From contig NZ_JASGIV010000001.1 in NCBI RefSeq assembly GCF_047654805.1, positions 2,604,001 through 2,668,000 on the forward strand: DNA of 64,000 nucleotides, in the 5' to 3' direction. A program made the position numbers and the translations under genes. Of this stretch, positions 1 to 8,217 are shown one piece after another. Each line of letters opens with the position of its first letter. Position 1 is the first letter of the stretch. The notes below the pieces were generated by a model. It had not been told where the DNA came from, did not search any database, and worked only from the letters and a program-made list of their open reading frames with translations. The stretch is from Pelomonas sp047654805. GTDB lineage: Bacteria > Pseudomonadota > Gammaproteobacteria > Burkholderiales > Burkholderiaceae_C.

Positions 1-181
1 GCCGCGCGGCGGCCGTCCACTCGCGCTTTTGCAGCGGCTTGGACAGCGACTGCGCGCGCCAGCGCTCCAGCGTGTCCACACCGATGCCGATCTCACGCGA
101 CACCACCTCCGGCGGCGCGCTCTCCGGCGGCAGCATGCGCGCTACCGCCCGATCCTTGAATGCTTGTCCGTATCGAGCCAA
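1..181 (-). CDS. IS3-family transposase OrfA, N-terminal part, cut by window edge
   Basis: Read leftward from a TTG at 181, the frame begins MARYGQAFKDRAVARMLPPE and continues through a helix-turn-helix (VSREIGIGVDTLERWR), the DNA-binding start of an IS3-type OrfA. The gene leaves the window at base 1, so intactness cannot be judged. The start is inferred from family similarity; the leader at 182-250 is repeated in opposite orientation at 1027-1108, where the same TTG GCT CGA start is followed at once by a stop. Confidence 0.6.
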   Translation of the reverse strand, partial: MARYGQAFKDRAVARMLPPESAPPEVVSREIGIGVDTLERWRAQSLSKPLQKREWTAAAR

Positions 182-250
182 CTTCTTCTCTCATCGTCAC
201 CCCCAATTCTTCGGTTCTATCGGGGCGACAACCATTCTGACGCGGGGGGG
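182..250 (-). repeat. IS3-type left end, copy 1 (reads leftward)
   Basis: Read on the minus strand, this begins with a C-run followed by GCGTCA, contains a GGGGGTGACGATGAGAGAA-like stretch and leads into the OrfA start. Copy 2 at 1027-1108 has the same order of motifs in the opposite orientation. The two ends therefore face away from each other and bracket about 780 bp. Confidence 0.55.
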
Positions 251-252
251 GT

Positions 253-534
253 TCATTAGCCGGTGCTGCTGCGGGCGCGATCGCAGGCGCAATTCCTGGG
301 ATAGATGACAACAGTCCTGGTGTCGGAGCGATAGTGGGCGGAGCAGTCGGCGGAATCATTTCTCCAAATCAGTCGCGCTTAGCGCAACTGAATCCTAGAT
401 GGACAGGAGCGACGGTGGGGCCTACGGCCGTAGGCATTCGGGGTGGTATCGTTTCGTACTTGGTCACAGAGGGAAGCAAGCTGGCTGTCAATTTCGCAAA
501 TGAGCAATTTGGGGACTGCGGCTGCGGCAAGTGA
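253..534 (+). CDS. Glycine-zipper-like C-terminal fragment (possible toxin tail)
   Basis: An open frame without a clear upstream start emerges from the IS end and reads AGAAAGAIAGAIPGI, then GAIVGGAVGGI, ending in CGCGK. Alternating Gly/Ala with small residues is a glycine-zipper pattern seen in membrane-inserting or effector C-terminal domains. A GTG at 334 could start a 66-residue product. The next gene follows within a few bases and encodes a small membrane protein, the usual order of effector tail and immunity gene. No toxin family is recognised, so function is inference. Base composition is AT-richer than the flanking chromosome. Confidence 0.35.
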   Translation, partial: SLAGAAAGAIAGAIPGIDDNSPGVGAIVGGAVGGIISPNQSRLAQLNPRWTGATVGPTAVGIRGGIVSYLVTEGSKLAVNFANEQFGDCGCGK

Positions 535-536
535 TC

Positions 537-767
537 ATGAGGAAGCTGTTATTGTCTTTCGCACTAATAGGCACGGGCTGGTTGCTCGCGTTCGCCAGCC
601 GTTTTGCCATTGATTGGATAATTGCCCTTGGAATAGTTCGTTCAGACATTGCCGAGAAATTTGGTCAGTTCGCCATGGGCTTCATTATCGTTGTCGCTGT
701 AATTGTTCCGTTTCTTCGCTTGCATGGCGTGATCCGTTCGCGGAAGAGGAACGCCACCCCAAAATAG
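537..767 (+). CDS. Small two-helix membrane protein
   Basis: About 76 residues with two hydrophobic segments, one near residues 4-20 (LLLSFALIGTGWLLAF) and one near 47-62 (GFIIVVAVIVPFL), then a basic tail. ATG 537 is preferred over GTG 531, which lies only six bases upstream in the same frame. It starts two bases after the stop of the glycine-rich frame, so the two were probably co-transcribed. An immunity-like role is possible from position and topology alone; no family is recognised. Confidence 0.4.
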   Translation: MRKLLLSFALIGTGWLLAFASRFAIDWIIALGIVRSDIAEKFGQFAMGFIIVVAVIVPFLRLHGVIRSRKRNATPK

Positions 768-871
768 ACACCCCTTCAAAACACCCCATAATCTGCATGA
801 ACACTGGTGATTCGAGGTGACTTCCGACGGTCAGAAATCCCGGAATTAAATTAAATGGCTATTGATTCATA

Positions 872-1018
872 GAGAACGCCCTGAAGGCCAACCCGCAGGA
901 TGTGCGCGATCGGTACGAGCGTCAGCTCAAGGAGTTGCAGGAGGCGTACGGCCAGGCCATGCTGGAGCTGCGCGCCAGGAAAAAATTGCAGTCCCTGCTG
1001 GGCGAGGACGAGAAGTGA
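872..1018 (+). pseudogene. C-terminal fragment of a probable transposase subunit
   Basis: In frame to the stop at 1016-1018 the translation is charged and helical (DVRDRYERQLKELQEAYGQA, then MLELRARKKLQSLLGEDEK), like the coiled-coil end of a small transposase OrfA. There is no start codon or N-terminal half. It sits directly before the second IS3-type end, consistent with IS debris. The exact family is not recognised. Confidence 0.35.
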
Positions 1019-1026
1019 TCGAGACG

Positions 1027-1108
1027 ATCCCCCCCGCGTCAAGATACCTGTCGTCTCCATAGATTCAAAATGGGGGCGCAGATGAGAGAACGAGTTGGCT
1101 CGATAGTC
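1027..1108 (+). repeat. IS3-type left end, copy 2 (reads rightward)
   Basis: It starts with a C-run and GCGTCAAGAT and runs to TTGGCTCGAT, matching the leader and first codons of the OrfA at 1-181, but diverges into a stop (TAG) where the IS5-family element begins. With the OrfB tail at 2730-3038 it forms the two outer pieces of one disrupted IS3 element. Confidence 0.5.
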
Positions 1109-2730
1109 AGGCCTGCAAAACGCCTGGAACCCGCATGAACACTGGCATTGCGGGTGATCGCCGATAGTCCGAACTCCCAGTTTGCGTTGCAATGACGCGC
1201 AGTTCCTGGGAGTTTGGAGACCACCGCCGATGGCCACCGACGACTTCTTCCGCGCGCGCCTGGAGCAAATGATCGACATGCGCCACGCGCTGGCGGTGCT
1301 GGCCACGCGCATGCCGTGGGCGCAGATCGAGGCGTCGCTGGCGCCGCTGTTCGCGCACCAGGATCGCTCCGGCCGTGTGATCGAGGACACCGACCTGTTC
1401 GGCCCGACACTGGCGGTGGCCGGAGCCGGCGTGAGCCAGCGTGGCCGCCCACGGCTGCCGATCCGGCTGATGGTGGCGCTGCTGTACTTGAAGCACGCCT
1501 ATGGCGAGAGCGACGAGTCGGTGGTCGAGCGCTGGGCCCAGGACGTGTACTTCCAGTTCTTCAGCGGACAGGTGTACTTCGAACCGCGGCTGCCCTGCGA
1601 CGCGACGCAGATCGGGCGCTTCCGGCGGGTGCTCGGCGAGGCCGGCGTGGAGCAGTTGCTGAAGTCCACGATCGAGGCGGCCGTGGGCATGAAGGCGATC
1701 CGGCCCGCGGAGTTCGAGCGCGTGATCGTCGACAGCACGGTGCAGGAGAAGGCCATCGCTCACCCGACCGACAGCCGGCTGCTGGAGGTGGCGCGCGAGA
1801 AGATCGCGCGGCTGGCGCAGCGCGCGGGCTTGCAGCTCAAGCAGACGCATCAGCGCGAGGGCAAGACGCTGCGCCGGCGCGCGGCCGGCTATGCCCACGC
1901 CAAGCAGTTCAAGCGCTTGAAGCGCGTGCTGCGCCGCCAGCGAACGATCCTCGGGGCGCTGCTGCGCGACGTGCAGCGCAAGATGGTGACGCTGCCGCAG
2001 CAGGCCCAGGATCAGCTGAACATCTGGCTGCAGCGGGCCGAGCGCATCCGCACACAGCGTCCGCACGACAAGGGCAAGCTCTACGCCTTGCACGCGCCGG
2101 AGGCGGAGTGCATCGGCAAGGGCAAGGCCCGCCAACCCTACGAGTTCGGCTGCAAGGTGAGCCTGGCGGTGACGCACAGGCAAGGCCTCATGGTGGGCGC
2201 CAGGAGCTTCCCCGGCAACCCGTTCGACGGCCACACCCTGGCCGCACAAATCGAGCAGACCACGGTGCTGCTGCAGGACCTCGGTGTGAAGCCCACGACG
2301 GCCATCGTCGATCTGGGCTACCGCGGCGTGGATCACGAGGTCGCGCCGGTGCAGGTGATCCATCGCGGCAAGCACAAGACGCTGACTAACACGCAGCGCC
2401 GCTGGCTGAAGCGTCGTCAGGCGATCGAGCCGGTGATCGGCCACACCAAGCACGACAACGGGATGCATCGCTGCTGGCTCAAGGGCAGCGAGGGCGACGC
2501 CTTGCACGCCGTGCTGTGCGCGGCCGGCTTCAACATCCGCTGGCTGCTGCGTGCCATCGTGCGTCTGGGCCTGGCGGCCCTTCTCTTGTACTTGCGCAGC
2601 CTCGCTGCATTGGCCTGGCTGGCCCTGCATCGCTCCGCGACCGCCTCAGGCCGATCAACGGCCATCGATCACCGGCTCGCCTTCACGCTGCGCTGAGTTG
2701 GTGGAATAGAAATTTGCAGGGCCGACTCAT
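1109..2730. mobile_element. IS5-family insertion sequence inside an IS3 remnant
   Basis: The element encloses one long transposase gene. Its ends carry an imperfect inverted repeat: the left end has GGCCTGCAAA near 1111 and the minus strand of the right end has GGCCCTGCAAA near 2722. The exact ends are approximate and no target duplication could be read. The left flank is an IS3-type end and the right flank an IS3 OrfB tail, with the middle of the IS3 missing. Confidence 0.6.
1230..2696 (+). CDS. IS5-family DDE transposase
   Basis: About 488 residues from ATG 1230 (MATDDFFRARLEQMIDMRH). An in-frame start exists 48 bases upstream, but MATDDF is the natural beginning. The catalytic triad is visible: Asp in VIVDSTV, Asp in AIVDLGYRG, Glu in RQAIEPVIGHTK, followed by the IS5-type HDNGMHRCWLKG. 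The N-terminal IS5 domain (RLPIRLMVALLYLKHAY, then ERWAQDVYFQFFSG) is complete. Nothing suggests inactivation. Confidence 0.9.
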   Translation: MATDDFFRARLEQMIDMRHALAVLATRMPWAQIEASLAPLFAHQDRSGRVIEDTDLFGPTLAVAGAGVSQRGRPRLPIRLMVALLYLKHAYGESDESVVERWAQDVYFQFFSGQVYFEPRLPCDATQIGRFRRVLGEAGVEQLLKSTIEAAVGMKAIRPAEFERVIVDSTVQEKAIAHPTDSRLLEVAREKIARLAQRAGLQLKQTHQREGKTLRRRAAGYAHAKQFKRLKRVLRRQRTILGALLRDVQRKMVTLPQQAQDQLNIWLQRAERIRTQRPHDKGKLYALHAPEAECIGKGKARQPYEFGCKVSLAVTHRQGLMVGARSFPGNPFDGHTLAAQIEQTTVLLQDLGVKPTTAIVDLGYRGVDHEVAPVQVIHRGKHKTLTNTQRRWLKRRQAIEPVIGHTKHDNGMHRCWLKGSEGDALHAVLCAAGFNIRWLLRAIVRLGLAALLLYLRSLAALAWLALHRSATASGRSTAIDHRLAFTLR

Positions 2731-3038
2731 TGGGCGCCTTGGCCACCGAGGGCAGCGACTGGATCCGCGGTCTGAACACCAGCCGCAGCTTCACCGCGCT
2801 GGTCAGGAGCTACGGGCTGCAGCAGGAGTTCATCACGCCGCACAGCCCCGAGCAGAACGGCCTGGTCGAGCGAGTCATCCGCACGCTCAAGGAGCAATGC
2901 GTGCACCGCCATCGCTTCGAATCCTTGCAGCACGCCAGCCGCCTGATCGGCGACTGGGTCCACTTCTACAACCACCGGCGCCCACACCAGGCGCTGAACA
3001 TGGAGACCCCCGCTGAGGCATTTGCATTAGCGGCCTGA
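2730..3038 (+). pseudogene. IS3-family OrfB, C-terminal third
   Basis: This is the end of an rve-type integrase core: SYGLQQEFITPHSPEQNGLV keeps the final catalytic Glu context (ERVIRTLKEQ), and YNHRRPHQALNMETPAEAF is the classic IS3 C-terminus. The first two catalytic Asp residues and all upstream sequence are absent because the IS5-family element abuts it. It is the right half of the element whose left end lies at 1027-1108. Confidence 0.85.
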
Positions 3039-3114
3039 CCTGAGCAGGTTCTGCTGGGTCAATACAGGGGTGTAGCATGCCGCCGTTTTTGTTTACGCCA
3101 GCGCGCTTCTTCCC

Positions 3115-3579
3115 ATGAGCTCCTCTGCCATCCAAGCCAAGCTCGCCGAACTCGGCATCACGCTGCCCCCCGTCGCCGTGCCGGCCGCGGCCTATCTGCC
3201 CTTCGTTCGCTCCGGCAATCTGCTCTTCCTGTCGGGCCATATCGCCAAGAAGGATGGCAAACCCTGGGTCGGCCAGCTGGGCAAGGACGTCGACACGGCC
3301 ACCGGCCAGGCGGCCGCACGAGCCGTGGCCATCGACCTGCTCGGCACGTTGCAGGCCGCCACCGGCGACCTCGGCAAGGTCCGCATCGTCAAGGTCATGA
3401 GCCTGGTGAACAGCACGCCTGACTTCACCGAGCAGCACCTCGTCACCAACGGCGCCTCCGAGCTGCTGGCCACGGTACTGGGCGACGCGGGCAAGCATGC
3501 GCGCAGCGCCTTCGGCGTGGCGCAGATCCCCATGGGGGCCTGCGTCGAGATCGAGCTGATCGCGGAACTCCAAGACTGA
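3115..3579 (+). CDS. RidA/YjgF family protein
   Basis: A 154-residue protein of the RidA (YjgF/YER057c/UK114) fold, long-variant class (YjgF-like with AYLPFVRSGNLLFLSGHIAK). RidA relatives hydrolyse reactive enamine/imine intermediates, or have related small-molecule roles. The C-terminal block GKHARSAFGVAQIPMGACVE, then IELIAEL, is the conserved end of the fold. It overlaps the next gene by one base (TGATG), so the two are probably translationally coupled, although no functional link to DsbB is known. It is the first native gene right of the IS nest. Confidence 0.88.
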   Translation: MSSSAIQAKLAELGITLPPVAVPAAAYLPFVRSGNLLFLSGHIAKKDGKPWVGQLGKDVDTATGQAAARAVAIDLLGTLQAATGDLGKVRIVKVMSLVNSTPDFTEQHLVTNGASELLATVLGDAGKHARSAFGVAQIPMGACVEIELIAELQD

Positions 3580-4070
3580 TGTTCACCCGTCCCTCAAAGC
3601 TGCCGGGCCGCGCGCTCGCGGGCATGGCCGTGGCGAGCTTCGCCGCCGTCGGCGTAGCCCTCGTCGCCCAGCACCAGTTCGGCGTCAAGCCCTGCCCCTG
3701 GTGCGTGCTGCAGCGCGGCATCTTCTTGGCGGTAGGCACGTTCTCGCTGCTGGGCTGGCTGGTCCAGGCCCGGCGCTCGCTGCGCCAGGCCGCACTCGTC
3801 ATCGTGCTGCTGGCCTGTGTCGCGGGCCTGACGGCCGCCGTCTTCCAGCACGAGGTTGCCTCGCAGACCGCGAGCTGCGCCATGGGACTGGCAGACAAGA
3901 TCCTCACGGCCCTGAACCTCGAGGAATTCTGGCCATCGGTCTTCATGGTCACGGCCAACTGCTCTGAAGCAGCGGCCTACAGGCTGATCGGCCTGCCCTA
4001 CGAGGTCTGGAGCGGACTGCTCTTCGCCGGCCTTGGAGCGCTGGGGCTCATCGTTCTGAGCAGGCGCTGA
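3579..4070 (+). CDS. dsbB: Disulfide bond formation protein B
   Basis: An inner-membrane quinone reductase that reoxidises DsbA. The protein has 163 residues and four hydrophobic segments. The first periplasmic redox pair is C39-P-W-C42 (KPCPWCVLQRG) and the second pair is C100 and C128 (TASCAMG and ANCSEA), all four expected cysteines. Length matches the family. The start ATG overlaps the stop of the RidA gene. Confidence 0.93.
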   Translation: MFTRPSKLPGRALAGMAVASFAAVGVALVAQHQFGVKPCPWCVLQRGIFLAVGTFSLLGWLVQARRSLRQAALVIVLLACVAGLTAAVFQHEVASQTASCAMGLADKILTALNLEEFWPSVFMVTANCSEAAAYRLIGLPYEVWSGLLFAGLGALGLIVLSRR

Positions 4071-4080
4071 GATCCGGCCA

Positions 4081-4142
4081 GGGACAGGCCATGAGGCTTG
4101 TCCTGCACCGGCCGAAGGACCGCGCCGCCCGGCCGGGCGGCG
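4081..4142. terminator. Hairpins between convergent dsbB and ggt
   Basis: Two stems lie between the convergent stops: GGACAGGCC pairing with GGCTTGTCC at 4082-4103 (one G-T pair), and a perfect 20-base palindrome at 4123-4142 centred on GGCC with CGCCGCCC arms. No long T-run follows. A bidirectional termination or spacer role is inferred. Confidence 0.45.
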
Positions 4143-4157
4143 GGCAGGCATCCTGAC

Positions 4158-5927
4158 TCACTCGCCCTTGACGACGCCCTCGCGGCGGGGGTCGGCGCCG
4201 CCGGCCCAACCGCCCTCAGGGCCGTCCACACGCATCAGCACCTGCAGACCACTGGTGAGGTCGGTCTCGACGACGTTGTGACCGCGGCCGCGCAGGTCGG
4301 CCAGCTGCGCGGCCGTCAGCGCGCCGCGCTCGACGATCAGCGAGCCGCCGTTGAAGTGACCGAAGTTGGGCAGGTCCACCGCCTGCTGCACCGGCAGGCC
4401 CCAGGCCAGCGCGCCGGTCAACACCTTGGCGACGTAGTGGATGATGACCGGCCCGCCCGGTGAGCCGGCCACCATGAGCAGCCTGCCGTCGGGGCCGAAT
4501 ACCAGTGTCGGCGCCATGCTGGAGCGCGGCCGCTTTCCGGCCTCGACGCGGTTCGCCACCGGTCTGCCGTCAGCGCCCACTGGGTTCAGCGAGAAGTCCG
4601 TCAACTGATTGTTCAGCATGAAGCCACCAGGCAGCCCTGTGCCGCCGTCGCTCATGACACGGTTGCCGAAGGCCGACTCGACGCTGGTCGTCATGGCCAC
4701 CGCATGGCCCTCTGCGTCGACGATGCTGACGTGGCTGGTGCCGGCCTCGAGCTGCTCGGCCTGCGGCGCCAGGGCCTGCTTGATGCGCGCCGGCTGGCCG
4801 GCCGTGGCGATGCCCATGGCATGTGGGCCGATCAGCTCGCCACGCCGGCGCAGGTAGTCCCCGTCCAGCAGGCTCAGCCAATCGCCCCCCGGTGCCGCGA
4901 CAAAGGCCGGATCGCCGATGTACTGCGCACGGTCGGCGAAGGCCAGCTTGGCCGACTCCGCATAGGCGTGCATCCAGTCGGCCGTGATCCCCCGGGCCGA
5001 ACGGGCAGCCGGCTGGGTGTCCAGCAGGCCGAGAATCTGCATCAGCGTCAGATGCCCCGAGGTCGGTGGGCCGAAGCCGCAGACGCGATAGCCGCGCCAG
5101 TCGTTGCACAGCGGCGGGCGCAGCACAGGCTTGTAGCCGGCGAGGTCGGCGACCTCCAGCAGCCCGGGACGGGCATGGGCCTTGACGCGGCGCACGATGT
5201 CCTTGGCCACGGCGCCCTCGTAAAAGCCCTTGGGGCCTTGCCGGGCGATGCCACGCAGCACAGCAGCGTACGCCGGGTTCTTGAGCACGGTGCCGACGGG
5301 CTTGGGTGTCCCGGCCGCGTCGAAGAAATACGTCGCAGCCTGCGCATCGCTGCGCAGCGCGGGCTCGGCCGAAGCCAGCTCGAACAGGCGTGGGCTGATC
5401 GCGAAGCCCTGCTCGGCCAGAGCGATGGCCGGCTCGAACAGCTGCGCCCAGGGCAGCCTGCCATGCAGGCGGTGGCCTTCGGCCAGCATGGCCAGCACGC
5501 CGGGCGTGCCGGTAGCCAGGCCGCTGAGGATGGCTTCGCGCATGGGCAGCGGCCTGCCATCGGGCCGAAGGAACATCTCCGGCGTGGCGGCTGCGGGCGC
5601 GGTCTCGCGGCCGTCCAGCGCCTGCACCTGCCGGCCGTCCCAGTGCAGCAAGAAGGCGCCGCCGGCGATGCCGCTGGACTGTGGTTCGACGAGACCCAGC
5701 ACGGCCTGCACGGCGATGGCGGCATCCATGGCCGACCCACCGGCCTTCAGGATCCGGGCGCCGGCCTCCGCGGCGAGCGGGTTCGCGGCCGTCACCGCGA
5801 AGCGCTTCGCGGGCGTCGTCAGGCTGGCCTGCTTGGCCGTGCGGGTGGTGGCTGCCTCGGGTTGGTCAAGGGCTTGGGCCGGGGCCAGAAGGCTGGCGAA
5901 CAACAGGGGCAGGAGGAGACGACGCAT
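4158..5927 (-). CDS. ggt: Gamma-glutamyltransferase
   Basis: Periplasmic enzyme that cleaves gamma-glutamyl bonds such as that of glutathione. The start at 5927 gives 589 residues with a signal peptide MRRLLLPLLFASLLAPAQA; the frame extends further upstream without a plausible start. The nucleophile that creates the two subunits on autocleavage is Thr397 in AGTSHVSIVD. Conserved substrate and N-terminal blocks (NPLAAEAGARILKAGGSAMD, DGRETAP, SSMAPTLVF, GSPGGPVII) are all present. Confidence 0.93.
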   Translation of the reverse strand: MRRLLLPLLFASLLAPAQALDQPEAATTRTAKQASLTTPAKRFAVTAANPLAAEAGARILKAGGSAMDAAIAVQAVLGLVEPQSSGIAGGAFLLHWDGRQVQALDGRETAPAAATPEMFLRPDGRPLPMREAILSGLATGTPGVLAMLAEGHRLHGRLPWAQLFEPAIALAEQGFAISPRLFELASAEPALRSDAQAATYFFDAAGTPKPVGTVLKNPAYAAVLRGIARQGPKGFYEGAVAKDIVRRVKAHARPGLLEVADLAGYKPVLRPPLCNDWRGYRVCGFGPPTSGHLTLMQILGLLDTQPAARSARGITADWMHAYAESAKLAFADRAQYIGDPAFVAAPGGDWLSLLDGDYLRRRGELIGPHAMGIATAGQPARIKQALAPQAEQLEAGTSHVSIVDAEGHAVAMTTSVESAFGNRVMSDGGTGLPGGFMLNNQLTDFSLNPVGADGRPVANRVEAGKRPRSSMAPTLVFGPDGRLLMVAGSPGGPVIIHYVAKVLTGALAWGLPVQQAVDLPNFGHFNGGSLIVERGALTAAQLADLRGRGHNVVETDLTSGLQVLMRVDGPEGGWAGGADPRREGVVKGE

Positions 5928-6046
5928 GGCAGCGATCTTAGGCAGGTGACCCGTGAGCCTTCCCCGGGATTTAAGAATCCCCGCGAACGGTCGCCATCCA
6001 TCCTTGTGGTCATGGGCCATGACGTGAAGAAAGAAAGACCTCGCAC

Positions 6047-6760
6047 ATGGATCGGCACCCCTCATCGACGCACCCTCGCCTCCTCGCTGCGATACGCCTG
6101 GCCTGTCTCCTGGCAGGAGGCCTGGCAGTCGGCGCCTGTACCCACGTCGACGTGCCCCGGGCGGACAACTATCCGACCAGCGCGCAGCAGAAGATGCGCT
6201 CGCTGCATCACTGGGACGTGCTGGCGGCGGACCTGGCCGAGCGGCTTGCCCCTCGCGTCCCTGGCGGCACACCGGTCGACGTCGACTTCGGGGCCGACGA
6301 CAGCACCTTCAGCAAAGGCCTGCGCACCTTGCTACTGAGCCGGTTGAGCGAACGCGGCGTGGTGTTCAGCAGCGATGTCGGCGCGCTCAAACTGTCGATC
6401 GACACCCAGGTGGTGCGCCACTCGGTCCCCAGGCCAGACGAGTCATTCCGCTTCACCGCACTCGGTGCCGGCATCGCCGTCCTCCGCGACCTGGTGACGC
6501 ACCTGCCGGCTTCCGGCGAAACGCTCACCGCCAATCTGGTTGGCGCCGGCATCATCGCGGACGTCTCGCGCATCGCAAGGCAGGGCCGAGCCAGCGGCGG
6601 CCCCACAGGGACCGAGCTGCTTGTGGCCACCGTCCTGCGCGATGGCAACCGCGATCTGGCCCGCACGGCCGACATCTACTACATCGAGCGCACCGATGCT
6701 GCGCTTTACCGCTACAGCGACGACAAATCGATGAAGACCTGGGGAGTGGTCAACAAATGA
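6047..6760 (+). CDS. Putative outer-membrane lipoprotein
   Basis: A 237-residue protein with a long basic N-terminus, a hydrophobic stretch and a lipobox (LAVGAC, Cys about residue 31). The body is soluble and ends in DKSMKTWGVVNK. Its stop overlaps the next lipoprotein gene by four bases (ATGA), so they form an operon. It may be a partner of the FlgO-like protein. No more specific family is recognised. Confidence 0.7.
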   Translation: MDRHPSSTHPRLLAAIRLACLLAGGLAVGACTHVDVPRADNYPTSAQQKMRSLHHWDVLAADLAERLAPRVPGGTPVDVDFGADDSTFSKGLRTLLLSRLSERGVVFSSDVGALKLSIDTQVVRHSVPRPDESFRFTALGAGIAVLRDLVTHLPASGETLTANLVGAGIIADVSRIARQGRASGGPTGTELLVATVLRDGNRDLARTADIYYIERTDAALYRYSDDKSMKTWGVVNK

Positions 6761-7275
6761 GGATGCGCACTCACCTGGCCCTTCTCATGGCCCTGGCCCT
6801 CCTGGCCGGTTGTTCGACGACGCCCCCGCCGGCGCCCAAGGTCGTCGACTTGATCGAGTTGAACCAGAAGGCCACGGACGCGCTGCTGCAGGACGCCGCC
6901 CTGTCCGTCGACAAGCCGCTGCTGGTAGCGGCCTTCGTGGACATGGACCAGCTCACTGAGTCCTCCCGTCTTGGCCGGCTGTTCTCCGAACAGGTCACCG
7001 GCCGCCTCGCGCAGCGGGGCTACCGCGTGGTGGAGCTGAAGCTGCGTGACAAGCTCTTCATGAAGAAGGGGCAAGGCGCGCTGATGCTCTCCACGGAGCT
7101 GAGCGAACTGAGCCAAAGCCAGCAGGCCCAGGCCGTCGTCGTGGGCAGCTACACCAACTCGGGCGAGACGCTGTACCTCAGCATCAAGCTGGTCAGCGCC
7201 CGGGGCAACATCATCCTGGCTGCCTACGACTATTCGCTGCCGCTGGACAGCAACGTTCGCGGCCTGCTGCGGTAA
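6757..7275 (+). CDS. FlgO-domain lipoprotein
   Basis: A 172-residue protein with lipobox LLAGC (Cys19). The body matches the FlgO domain pattern: KPLLVAAFVDMDQLTESSRL, GRLFSEQVTGRLAQRGYRVV, ELKLRDKLF and QAVVVGSYTNSGETLYLSIK. FlgO was described in Vibrio as a flagellum-associated outer-membrane lipoprotein; many relatives lie outside flagellar loci, as here. It is coupled to the upstream lipoprotein. Confidence 0.8.
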   Translation: MRMRTHLALLMALALLAGCSTTPPPAPKVVDLIELNQKATDALLQDAALSVDKPLLVAAFVDMDQLTESSRLGRLFSEQVTGRLAQRGYRVVELKLRDKLFMKKGQGALMLSTELSELSQSQQAQAVVVGSYTNSGETLYLSIKLVSARGNIILAAYDYSLPLDSNVRGLLR

Positions 7276-7575
7276 GGCGCCAGGGTCTTCGGTCGCAGGG
7301 TGCACCCTGCACCCAACCTCATGCGTCCGCGTAGGCGCGGCCCCGACGCCTGGACCGCGCCTGCACGAGGCGGGCCCGCAGCGCTGCGATGCGGCACCAC
7401 CGGACCTGCTCGCAGCTGGTTACTGCGCGCTTGCCGGGAATCGAGGTGCGCTGCTCGCCGACCAGCACCAGGTGCGCGCCGCGCCAGTAGCGCAGCTTGA
7501 CCCGACACAAGGCCCAGGCGAGGTGGGTGTGGAGACGTTCGCCGATTGGTGATGCGTCAATCGGCGTGCCCTGCC
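7276..7575. other. Intergenic, no convincing gene
   Basis: A 300-bp gap between convergent genes. It contains a short stem GGGTGCA/TGCACCC with a three-base loop at about 7297-7313, which could terminate the lipoprotein operon. Small open frames on both strands show no family features, so none is called. Confidence 0.4.
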
Positions 7576-8214
7576 TCAGAGCAGAGGAACCCCGGTCTTG
7601 CCCTGTGCGAACTCCCGCGTGACGCCTTCGGCCAGCTCGACGACCTTGATGCCTTCTGGCACGACGTCAAAGACGCCCAGGTCCGTGATGATGCGGTCGA
7701 CCACGCCCACGCCGGTCAGCGGCAGCGTGCAGTTGGGGATGATCTTGAGGTCCTCGGTGCCGTCCTTCTTCTTCGCCACGTGCTCCATCAGCACGATGAC
7801 ACGCTTGACGCCGGCGACGAGATCCATCGCGCCGCCCATGCCTTTGACCATCTTGCCCGGGATCATCCAGTTGGCCAGGTCTCCCTTGCCGCTGACCTGC
7901 ATGGCGCCCAGGATGCTGAGGTTGATCTTGCCCGCACGGATCATCGAGAAGCTGTCGTGGCTGCCGAAGATGCTGCTGCCGGGCAGCGTGGTCACGGTCT
8001 GCTTGCCGGCGTTGATGAGGTCGGCATCGACCTCGTCCTCGGTCGGGAAAGGACCGATGCCCAGCATGCCGTTCTCGCTCTGCAGCCAGACTTCCTTGGT
8101 GGCCGGCACATGGTTGGCCACCAGCGTCGGGATGCCGATGCCGAGGTTGACGTAGAAGCCGTCTTCCAGCTCTTGCGCCGCGCGGGCGGCCATCTGATCT
8201 TGGGTCCAGGGCAT
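7576..8214 (-). CDS. scoB: 3-oxoacid CoA-transferase subunit B
   Basis: Beta subunit of a succinyl-CoA:3-oxoacid or acetate:acetoacetyl-CoA transferase, activating acetoacetate for central metabolism. It has 212 residues. Conserved GIGIPTLVANHV is followed by the SENG motif with catalytic Glu47, then GAMQVS and GGAMDLV. It lies three bases after the alpha subunit and ends the operon. Preference between succinyl-CoA and acetyl-CoA cannot be read from sequence. Confidence 0.92.
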   Translation of the reverse strand: MPWTQDQMAARAAQELEDGFYVNLGIGIPTLVANHVPATKEVWLQSENGMLGIGPFPTEDEVDADLINAGKQTVTTLPGSSIFGSHDSFSMIRAGKINLSILGAMQVSGKGDLANWMIPGKMVKGMGGAMDLVAGVKRVIVLMEHVAKKKDGTEDLKIIPNCTLPLTGVGVVDRIITDLGVFDVVPEGIKVVELAEGVTREFAQGKTGVPLL

Positions 8215-8217
8215 GGC

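Noticed and set aside
4704..6338. A 544-codon plus-strand open frame antisense to ggt
   Set aside because: Its codons mirror the ggt frame and the translation is low-complexity Gln/Arg/Gly-rich without any domain; a shadow of a GC-rich gene.
7319..7510. Small minus-strand ORF in the lipoprotein/scoB gap
   Set aside because: No ribosome site, no family, composition expected by chance at this GC content.
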